NCBI GenBank assembly: GCA_905480065.1
Contig: CAJQOV010000091.1
Location: forward strand, 1 to 11,109
DNA: 11,109 nt
Source: an uncultured Gammaproteobacteria bacterium
Lineage (GTDB): Bacteria; Pseudomonadota; Gammaproteobacteria; UBA9214
Direction: 5' to 3'
Shown: piece after piece, positions 5,779 through 11,109 of the stretch
How the letters are laid out: each line of letters starts with the position of its first letter
How positions within the stretch are numbered: the first letter of the stretch is position 1
Position numbers and translations under genes: made by a program
Notes under the pieces: generated by a model
The model's input: only the letters and a program-made list of their open reading frames with translations
The model's database searches: none
Told to the model about the DNA's origin: nothing

Positions 5779-6273
5779 ATGACGTTTTCACAGGGCGCAG
5801 ACAAGACCTGCAGAACATGGCACACACACCTGGCGGCAATCGGCCTGCTGGCCCTCGGCCTGCCGGCGCTGCCGGTAATGGCGGACTCGGTCGCATCAAC
5901 AGCCGGCCGGACCGCCGTGGCGCGCCAGGCCATGGAATGGGACAAGCAGGGTAAACCGGCGAAGCTCGAGTTCGACTTCGGTGACTTCAAGGCATGGGGA
6001 CGCCGGGACGGTTCCTGGAATGTTGAAGGTCAAGTGCAGCATCGCGGTCTGTTATGCGGCACCTATACGCTGTTGCTGCGAGTCGGCCAGGGCAATCCGG
6101 GCTGCACCAATGTGCAATGGTTCAACGAACCGCGCGCGGTTGCCAGCACGCGTCTTTGCAACAATGCCACCGGGACGCTGAGCGGCGGCAACCTCGAGTT
6201 CGCCAACGCCGATCGCTTCGACGAGATCACCTGCGCCGAGCGCACGATCTCATGCAGTGATAATTGCAAATAA
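5779..6273 (+). CDS. Secreted or periplasmic six-cysteine protein of unknown family
   Basis: A 164-aa protein I do not recognise. The N-terminus has a 17-residue polar head, a hydrophobic core (LAAIGLLALGLPALPV, about 19-33) and a likely cleavage after VMA (residue 35). The mature part of about 129 aa starts with a charged segment (QAMEWDKQGKPAKLEFDFGD) and then has six cysteines, C93, C109, C127, C152, C159 and C163, the last three clustered at the C-terminus. Three disulfides are plausible, which fits an oxidising compartment. The middle (GSWNVEGQVQHRGLLCGTYT) looks like a small beta-rich domain. The frame is open back to 5497, but GGAG 7 nt before the ATG at 5779, a promoter-like sequence at 5703-5732 and the signal peptide argue for the short form. 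It is divergent from the lipoprotein operon and may share its control region. Confidence 0.65.
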   Translation: MTFSQGADKTCRTWHTHLAAIGLLALGLPALPVMADSVASTAGRTAVARQAMEWDKQGKPAKLEFDFGDFKAWGRRDGSWNVEGQVQHRGLLCGTYTLLLRVGQGNPGCTNVQWFNEPRAVASTRLCNNATGTLSGGNLEFANADRFDEITCAERTISCSDNCK

Positions 6274-6278
6274 AAAAT

Positions 6279-6376
6279 CGGGGACAGACCACGTTTTCCC
6301 GACTGCCGAGCCCGGCTGAAGTCGTGATCTGTCCCTATTTTAGCCCGGCTGAAATAGCGGTCTATCCCCGTTATTT
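6279..6376. repeat. REP-like repeat cluster between convergent genes
   Basis: A 19-bp unit, CGGGGACAGACCACGTTTT (6279-6297), is followed by two diverged copies in the opposite orientation at 6323-6341 and about 6356-6376. The first two can fold into a long hairpin with an A-run before it and a T-run after it, which could stop transcription from both sides. The last two form a degenerate 33-bp direct repeat (6309-6341 and 6342-6374), each beginning with the identical AGCCCGGCTGAA. An exact inverted copy of the 19-mer is at 9493-9511. The layout resembles REP/RAYT-type intergenic repeats; no RAYT transposase gene is in the window. Confidence 0.6.
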
Positions 6377-6392
6377 CCCACCCGTTACTTCC

Positions 6393-9200
6393 CTAGCCTG
6401 GAACGTTGTCTGGGTCTCGTTTCTGCCTGATCTTGCGCGCTTCTTCTTCTACCTTCTCGCAAATATCGTGCGAACCCACCCAGCGCTTCCATAAACCCTT
6501 TGCGAGCAACGACAGGCCGCCAGTGGCGACCGCAGCGCCACCTTGTATCGCGGCGCTCTCCGCATCGAGCACCATCAACGGTTCGCTGAGTGTACCGCCG
6601 ATCCTGGTAAAGGGGTCTACCAGTTCGCTGGCGCTGATTCCAAGCCCTTTGGCAGGAGTTGTTTCCAACTCGAAATCGATTTTCTCTGTTGCGAGGTCTA
6701 TATTCCCGGAGCCCGTTATCAGTATCTGGTCGCCAAGAAATACCACTGTCGGTGCAGTAGAAAGTATGCCGCTTTCCACTTCCAGGTAGACGCCTGTGCA
6801 GTCGACCATGATGTGATCGCGTTTCTTGACGAATGGATTAATCTTGCCCAGCACCTCGGAGGGGAAATCCCCCATGATGGCTCCCAACTGAGTGCTGGGC
6901 ATTTGTCCACCCCTGGAACGCACCCAGACAAAGCCGTTCATGCTGGCGCCCAGCTCTGCAATGCTATTTCCTCTCGCACTCAACCTCGCATCTATTTTAT
7001 GACGCGGGAGCTTTTCATGGTCGGCTTTGCTCATCTTCCTCAACGCAATGATCACATCCGTGGCGGACAGTTCTGCGCGTACTTCTTTTTTATCCGGTAG
7101 CGGACGTACGTACAGTCGAGCTGTCAGGCTTCCATCTGTCGTCCTGATATCAATTTGCTTCGCTACCAGTTCGCCATCTGACAGGCTGGCATCGACAACC
7201 AGGTCATGCAAGCTGCGGTTCCGGGTAATAATCTCTGTAACTTCCAGTCGCACAGTACCGTCATAATCATTCAGCCATGCCAGTGGCAGGGGTTCGCTGG
7301 AAAGCAATCTGTCATCTTTTGACGGTTTCCCGGACGCCACTTTCTCCGCTGCATCTGGTGCCTTGATAAAATCATTCAGATCGATGAAGCTCGAGCGCAG
7401 ATCGGCAGTGATGAACGGACGGTTTGTGCCATTGAAATCGAATTTTCCACGCAGATTGCTGTTCCCGACTTTCAGGCTCAAAATCTCTGCCTTGATCTGT
7501 TTTGCAGTTCCACCGACATCGGTCGACAATTGAAACGGCAAGGCGGGCAAGGCGCGTTCGCCCACAGTCCCCAGATCCGCCAGACTGCTTCCGCTTGCCT
7601 GGATGTGTATTGCCTGCGCGCCAAATTCCGGCGCCAAACGAAGCAGCCCACTGATGTTGATATCAGCGGTCCCGATACGGGCCTTGCCAGTGCCAATGCT
7701 GATTCTGTCGCCGCTGTATTCACCATTTGCCTGAGCATTGAACGCGACATTTTGCGGTTTGTAACCGGGAATTACCGGAAGTGCGGCCTTGAGATTTTTG
7801 CCGCTGGCATCCAGCGCAAATTTGATATCCCCCGGACGCCCGGGCCAATCACTGCTCAGCTTGCCTCCGAGCCGCGCTTCCGGCAGTCTGATTTCGAGGT
7901 CACTGATTTCAATGCCAGACGACTCCGACATGTCCCGCAGGGTGCCCTTGATGCTGAACGGCAGTTCCGGCAGTTGCAGGTTTGCTGCGAGCCCTTTGAA
8001 ATCAGCCAGATTGTCGCCTGCCAGTGAAAGCTGCACATCGAACTCCCGCAATTCAGGGAACTTGCCTATAGCCCCGGAAGCACCCAGCTGGAGTCCCTGC
8101 ATTGAATATTCAAAATCCTCGATGACCAGTCCCTGCGTCGCAGTATTGACCTTGGCCCTGAGTGTGTACGAACGATCCGGAAAGCCCTCAATCCCCGCCA
8201 GTCGGGCGAGAGTTCGTGCGTCTGGCCCGGACGAGGTAACGTCAAACGCGAGTCCTTCCAAACTGGCAGGCCTGTCTACCTTGCCGCTCGCCTGAAGCTC
8301 GAATTCACCTACCGTCCCAGTTGCTGTCACTGCAAGACGTTCACCGTCGGATTGCACGTTGGCGGCCAGATCGGCGGGGCCATGGGTAATATCGGGCAGA
8401 TTCAGAATGTCGAGCAGTACGGCTGTTTCGGGTGCTGTAAACCGAAAATCCAGCGTTGGTCCCTCCAGCCTGGCAAGATCCGCGAATGCGCCCCTGGCTG
8501 TCAGCATTGCATTCTGGCCGGTAATGGCCAGGTCGTAATCGATGTTTCCGGCGACCGTCAGTTGCCGGAAAGTCCCTACCCGCCCGGCTATCTTGAAAGC
8601 CCTGCCATCGAACACGCTGGCAATGTCCAGCACCAGGTGACCGGATTCATCCTGCTGCTGGCGCACCTGCTGTAGCTCGATGGTTAATTCGTCAGTCAGC
8701 CCAGGGTGGATGAAATGCAAGTGGATGTTATCCAGTTCCGCATGGTCGAGCAGCAACGGCAGTGGATTGCCCGGGGAACCGGCGTTCGAATCTGTCGACC
8801 CCGTCACCCAGTTAAATTGTTTATCTGTCCATTCGAATAACAGCTCTCCATCGCTGGCTTGCACGCTCGTAATCAGGACGGGTTGTTCAATGAGGCTCCA
8901 CAAGTCGACTGACACATTGAGTTCGCGGAGTTTCAGCATGTACGGCTTGCTGCTCCAGGCAGGATTCAACCATTCGATGTCTGTGGCATGTATGGAAACA
9001 ATGCGGCCCAGACTCACGCCGAAGTCGCCATTAATCCGGAGTGTCCGCTCGGTAGCGGCACTTGCCAGATCTTCCAGTGCGGTCTTCAAGCGGTGGCTGT
9101 CGCGAAGCAGCCAGGCTGCTGTCGCTGCAACGGCGATAACCAGCACCAGAACAGCACTGATCACAATAAGCAACTTGCGTGTCATGCCAGTCCGCGCCAT
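6393..9200 (-). CDS. AsmA-family protein (inner-membrane anchored, periplasmic)
   Basis: A 935-aa protein. A single N-terminal membrane segment (about residues 9-32) anchors a very long periplasmic part made of repeated beta-strand-rich, Asp/Gly-containing segments, as in AsmA, YhjG and related proteins. The last 300 residues carry the AsmA-type C-terminal region: a SARGNSIAELGASMNGFVWV stretch, then GGQMPSTQLGAIMGDFP, a hydrophobic GDQILITGSGNIDLATEKID, and the tail GGLSLLAKGLWKRWVGSHD with a nearby Cys. AsmA-like proteins such as TamB, YhdP and YdbH in E. coli form groove-like bridges that move phospholipid across the periplasm, or help outer-membrane assembly; this role is inferred here. 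The first ATG is preferred because AGAG lies 6 nt upstream. By eye it is less GC-rich than the META gene. It appears monocistronic, with a candidate extended -10 promoter at 9261-9269. Confidence 0.9.
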   Translation of the reverse strand: MARTGMTRKLLIVISAVLVLVIAVAATAAWLLRDSHRLKTALEDLASAATERTLRINGDFGVSLGRIVSIHATDIEWLNPAWSSKPYMLKLRELNVSVDLWSLIEQPVLITSVQASDGELLFEWTDKQFNWVTGSTDSNAGSPGNPLPLLLDHAELDNIHLHFIHPGLTDELTIELQQVRQQQDESGHLVLDIASVFDGRAFKIAGRVGTFRQLTVAGNIDYDLAITGQNAMLTARGAFADLARLEGPTLDFRFTAPETAVLLDILNLPDITHGPADLAANVQSDGERLAVTATGTVGEFELQASGKVDRPASLEGLAFDVTSSGPDARTLARLAGIEGFPDRSYTLRAKVNTATQGLVIEDFEYSMQGLQLGASGAIGKFPELREFDVQLSLAGDNLADFKGLAANLQLPELPFSIKGTLRDMSESSGIEISDLEIRLPEARLGGKLSSDWPGRPGDIKFALDASGKNLKAALPVIPGYKPQNVAFNAQANGEYSGDRISIGTGKARIGTADINISGLLRLAPEFGAQAIHIQASGSSLADLGTVGERALPALPFQLSTDVGGTAKQIKAEILSLKVGNSNLRGKFDFNGTNRPFITADLRSSFIDLNDFIKAPDAAEKVASGKPSKDDRLLSSEPLPLAWLNDYDGTVRLEVTEIITRNRSLHDLVVDASLSDGELVAKQIDIRTTDGSLTARLYVRPLPDKKEVRAELSATDVIIALRKMSKADHEKLPRHKIDARLSARGNSIAELGASMNGFVWVRSRGGQMPSTQLGAIMGDFPSEVLGKINPFVKKRDHIMVDCTGVYLEVESGILSTAPTVVFLGDQILITGSGNIDLATEKIDFELETTPAKGLGISASELVDPFTRIGGTLSEPLMVLDAESAAIQGGAAVATGGLSLLAKGLWKRWVGSHDICEKVEEEARKIRQKRDPDNVPG

Positions 9201-9260
9201 GTGTGTCTCTTAATGCCTGGGTGCCGTTGATTACGCTGTTATTTGCCGCCGACGACTGAA

Positions 9261-9269
9261 CTTATAACA
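9261..9269 (-). promoter_or_regulatory. Candidate extended -10 promoter for the AsmA gene
   Basis: On the minus strand TGT-TATAAG is an extended -10 element (TGn followed by a 5-of-6 -10 box). Transcription would start near 9254, leaving a leader of about 54 nt. No good -35 box is seen, as is usual for extended -10 promoters. Confidence 0.35.
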
Positions 9270-9491
9270 TGAGTAAACCACACAACCCGCCCGGCCGCCT
9301 GAACGAAACGAGTTTTCCCGCCAATATTGCGGTCAGAAGTCGACCCGGGCTGCGCCTCGGCCAGGCCTGGGGGCACAGCCGCGGCTGCGAGGTAGACGTA
9401 TTACCGGTGCGCCACCGGTGCAGGCACGTTCTCTTCGGCCCACGCCCTGTACGCTTGATATGCTGATGAGCAGGTCACCAAGCTGACCTGA

Positions 9492-9516
9492 AAAAACGTG
9501 GTCTGTCCCCGTTTTT
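9492..9516. repeat. Inverted copy of the 19-bp REP-like repeat
   Basis: Positions 9493-9511 are the exact reverse complement of 6279-6297. The copy is itself edged by a small palindrome, AAAAACG (9492-9498) and CGTTTTT (9510-9516), and ends at the base before the stop codon of the ion-channel gene. On the minus strand it could act as a weak terminator for that gene. Confidence 0.65.
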
Positions 9517-9951
9517 CTAGTGCTTGCGTGCCTGCACGGTTTTCCGGATGGCATCCTGAAATGCCGACATCAATGCGGCCGTGGACACGCCTATCATCAA
9601 CACGCCATTTACGGCCTGCAACGGGCCGAGGAGTTTGTGCTCGGAGGACATCACGATATCGCCGTAACCCAGCGTCGCAAAATTCACCGCCGAATGATAA
9701 AAGGCCTCGTTTAATGTCTGGAATTCACCCAGCAGCATGAACAAAAATGCCCAGATCGCAATCTGCCCCAGGTTACCCGCCACCAGCAGCAGCATGACCA
9801 TGCTGATCACCATCAGACCGGACCAGACCGAGGAATCGCTTAACTGGTTACGGTGATTCTGGTAGTAACGCATCGTGACAACGAGCAGCATGGTCTGGAA
9901 CAACAGACACACGACCATGGTCGGTAATCCAAGTGCGAGATTGATCAGCAT
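9517..9951 (-). CDS. Small potassium-channel-type ion channel
   Basis: A 144-aa membrane protein. Hydrophobic segments lie at about 8-27, 44-59, 61-76 and 108-128. Between the last two, a pore helix (FYHSAVNFA) is followed by the selectivity filter TLGYGD (T93 to D98), the hallmark of K+ channels (ion-channel family PF07885). It lacks any visible cytoplasmic regulatory domain such as RCK/TrkA-N, so it should work as a simple pore, probably a tetramer. The frame is open upstream to 10101, but GGAG 8 nt before the ATG at 9951 and the hydrophobic start LINLALGLP support the shorter form. It overlaps the upstream 49-aa gene by 7 nt (ATGCTGA), so the two are probably translated in a coupled way. 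Confidence 0.85.
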   Translation of the reverse strand: MLINLALGLPTMVVCLLFQTMLLVVTMRYYQNHRNQLSDSSVWSGLMVISMVMLLLVAGNLGQIAIWAFLFMLLGEFQTLNEAFYHSAVNFATLGYGDIVMSSEHKLLGPLQAVNGVLMIGVSTAALMSAFQDAIRKTVQARKH

Positions 9952-10094
9952 GTGGATGGCTCCGTTGCGAGAGTTGGTGTTGCTGTCCGTTGCAGGCGAC
10001 GTGCGCGCAAGTGCTCGAGCAGGTATACCGCCAGCCACGCATACAGGGTTACCGCGACGAACAGCCCCATGCGGGTGAAGAGTATAGGAAGCAT
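9945..10094 (-). CDS. 49-aa single-helix membrane protein, coupled to the ion channel
   Basis: A short frame: MLPILFTRMGLFVAVTLYAW followed by LAVYLLEHLRARRLQRTATP and a polar tail. One membrane segment (about residues 4-25) is followed by a basic stretch (HLRARRLQR), which suggests the tail lies in the cytoplasm. The product matches no family I know. Its TGA stop overlaps the ATG of the channel gene by 7 nt, which is the main reason to think it is real. No strong ribosome-binding site precedes either the ATG at 10094 or the in-frame ATG at 10070. It could be a channel subunit, or only a leader peptide that sets channel translation. Confidence 0.45.
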   Translation of the reverse strand: MLPILFTRMGLFVAVTLYAWLAVYLLEHLRARRLQRTATPTLATEPSTC

Positions 10095-10101
10095 AACCCA
10101 C

Positions 10102-10339
10102 GTATTTCGTGAGAATCCACCCGGGAACCGCCTGTCAGGCCGGCATCTTTGCCCCTGAATTCCCGCGAACCGGCCAGCGCCCGGCCGCTCCCGGCCCTCT
10201 GCCACCGGCTTCCGCCAGCCTTTTCCTCCTCACAACAGCCGTGGCCCGGCACACCGGCCGCAGCCCACCCTGCCCATCCCTCACTCGGGCCGGCATCCAT
10301 GCCATGTCATATGGATTCACGAATCCTGCTCGCGCCGCG
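10102..10339. other. GC-rich region downstream of the transposase, probably the end of the insertion sequence
   Basis: Open frames here are not supported by ribosome-binding sites or recognisable protein. Because the transposase gene runs leftward, this stretch should contain the 3' end of the element, but I could not identify the terminal sequence. A short CACG-TATTT-CGTG inverted repeat (10099-10111) lies just upstream of the 49-aa gene. Confidence 0.4.
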
Positions 10340-11109
10340 TCAGCCCCACCCGTCCGGCGGCGCACGCGGTGCTGGTAACCGCAAACCTTTATGGACCGGC
10401 GTCGCTTGCTCCAGATGCGCCAGGATCTTCCCGATCACCACCGGGTCCTCGATGCTGGCGATGATCTTCATCGCCCCGCCGCAGGCCGGACAGGTTTCCA
10501 CATCGATCCGGAAAACGCGCTTGAGGCGCTGCACCCAGGACATCGCAGACCGGCGGGCCGCCGGCGTATCCTCATCTCCCCCATCCGAGGCCTTGCGTCT
10601 GGCTCCCCGGCCCCGGCCCGCCTTCGTCACCAGGGCACGGTGCGGGCTGTTCGGTGCAAACACCCCGTGGTAGCGGGTCAGATTCACCCGCGGCCGTGGC
10701 ACCAGCGCCGCCAGGCGCGCCATGAAATCCAGCGGCTCGAAGATGACGTGCGTGGTGCCGTCCCGGTATGGCGTCTTCAACTGATAGCGCACATTTCCCG
10801 AAGGGGTCAGCGACAGGCGCGGCTCGGCAATCGCCGGGCGCGTGATGTAACGGCACAAGCGCTCCAGCTTCTGCCGCTCGTGGCGCGCGGCCGCCACCCC
10901 GGCATGCAGCGAAAAACCGGCCACTTTCGCCACCCGGGCACCTGATTCTTCCAGACTGCCCGCCGCCGGCAGGCTCTGCAGGCAGAAGGCCTTGCGGCCC
11001 TGCTGTGGCCCCACGGCAATACGATAGGTAATGGAACTGCCCAGCACACCTTCCAGCCCGGTCTCATCCGGTTCCAGCGCCAGGTAGCTGTTGTCCAGGT
11101 CGCGCACCA
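10340..11109 (-). CDS. IS91-family transposase, C-terminal part (runs off right edge)
   Basis: The frame is open to the right edge, so the 5' end is missing; about 256 codons are visible. Hallmarks of IS91 Y2-type transposases are present: SSITYRIAVGPQQGRKAFCL, then VAKVAGFSLHAGVAAARHER, then LCRYITRPAIAEPRLSLT, then PLDFMARLAALVPRPRVNL followed by TRYHGVFAPNS. Near the C-terminus comes WVQRLKRVFRIDVETCPACG and GAMKIIASIEDPVVIGKILAHLE. These enzymes use an HUH endonuclease and tyrosines to move by rolling circle; the N-terminal zinc domain and HUH motif would lie beyond the window. No frameshift or premature stop is seen in the visible part, so the gene may be intact. Confidence 0.9.
   Translation of the reverse strand, partial: VRDLDNSYLALEPDETGLEGVLGSSITYRIAVGPQQGRKAFCLQSLPAAGSLEESGARVAKVAGFSLHAGVAAARHERQKLERLCRYITRPAIAEPRLSLTPSGNVRYQLKTPYRDGTTHVIFEPLDFMARLAALVPRPRVNLTRYHGVFAPNSPHRALVTKAGRGRGARRKASDGGDEDTPAARRSAMSWVQRLKRVFRIDVETCPACGGAMKIIASIEDPVVIGKILAHLEQATPVHKGLRLPAPRAPPDGWG
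10340..11109 (-). mobile_element. Partial IS91-like insertion sequence
   Basis: Defined here by its transposase gene. IS91 elements have no inverted terminal repeats or target duplication, so the left boundary cannot be set from this sequence; it probably lies between 10102 and 10339. Confidence 0.7.

Larger units (their letters stand above)
9201..9516. other. Intergenic region between the AsmA gene and the ion channel, no gene seen
   Basis: About 316 bp with no convincing gene; the short open frames here have no ribosome-binding site and no recognisable product. It contains the AsmA promoter candidate (9261-9269), a 7-bp perfect inverted repeat with a 3-nt gap (ACCGGTG / CACCGGT, 9403-9419), a 7-bp stem (CAGGTCA / TGACCTG, 9471-9490), and the dispersed 19-bp repeat at 9493-9511. 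Confidence 0.6.

Noticed and set aside
5526..5990. Long upstream extension of the lipoprotein frame
   Set aside because: The extension has no recognisable protein character, runs against the six-cysteine gene, and a strong ribosome-binding site plus lipobox mark the start at 5525.
9269..9466. 65-aa plus-strand open frame between the AsmA and channel genes
   Set aside because: No ribosome-binding site, no hydrophobic or domain pattern, and it covers the AsmA promoter candidate and inverted repeats.
9471..9490. CAGGTCA / TGACCTG stem as a terminator
   Set aside because: The A-run that follows it is on the wrong strand for a rho-independent terminator on the plus strand, and the minus-strand side has no T-run after the stem.
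10081..10086. TATACT on the minus strand as a -10 box for the channel pair
   Set aside because: No acceptable -35 box at 16-18 nt and no extended -10; it would also start the transcript inside the 49-aa gene.
10149..10673. 174-aa plus-strand open frame opposite the transposase
   Set aside because: Antisense to the IS91 transposase, whose motifs are clear; GC-rich DNA produces such open frames by chance.

Overview
The window looks like a piece of a moderately GC-rich gammaproteobacterial chromosome. This is inferred from the gene families present (AsmA-like protein, double-META/HslJ-like protein, MliC-COG3650 protein, Lpp0805-type surface antigen) and from short dispersed repeats of the kind often seen between genes in that class. 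No rRNA, tRNA or CRISPR array is visible, and the organism cannot be named from the sequence alone.

Left part (1-2890). On the minus strand the 5' end of a fused, membrane-anchored spermidine-synthase-like gene runs off the left edge. A clear rho-independent terminator separates it from an upstream exported sulfatase (344-1909) with a CTAGR active-site motif. The roughly 600 bp upstream of the sulfatase hold a 9-bp inverted repeat with a weak promoter-like sequence, then a frameshifted remnant of a family 3 periplasmic solute-binding protein on the plus strand, then a small exported Lpp0805-type surface antigen protein (2537-2890).

Middle part (2943-6273). Four closely packed minus-strand genes form a probable cell-envelope operon. 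In transcription order they are a 99-aa lipoprotein, an outer-membrane beta-barrel (overlapping the lipoprotein gene by 14 nt), a protein joining an MliC-like lysozyme-inhibitor domain to a COG3650-like domain, and a protein with two META (HslJ-like) domains. All four carry export signals, so the operon probably serves the periplasm and outer membrane. Divergent from it is a 164-aa secreted protein of unknown family with six mature cysteines. The shared upstream region contains a perfect 17-nt palindrome and a sigma70-like promoter.

Right part (6274-11109). A 935-aa AsmA-family protein, probably an envelope lipid-transfer or outer-membrane assembly factor, is bracketed by two inverted exact copies of a 19-bp repeat. 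The left copy sits in a cluster of degenerate copies between convergent genes. To the right, a 49-aa one-helix membrane protein overlaps by 7 nt the start of a small potassium-channel gene. The right edge is the 3' part of an IS91-family transposase gene.

Several starts were moved inward from the longest open frame because a good ribosome-binding site and a signal peptide or membrane segment mark an internal ATG: MliC-COG3650 (4400), lipoprotein (5525), six-cysteine protein (5779), and channel (9951). The most interesting items are the envelope operon, the 19-bp repeats around the AsmA gene, the palindrome at 5646-5662, and the coupled small-protein/channel pair.
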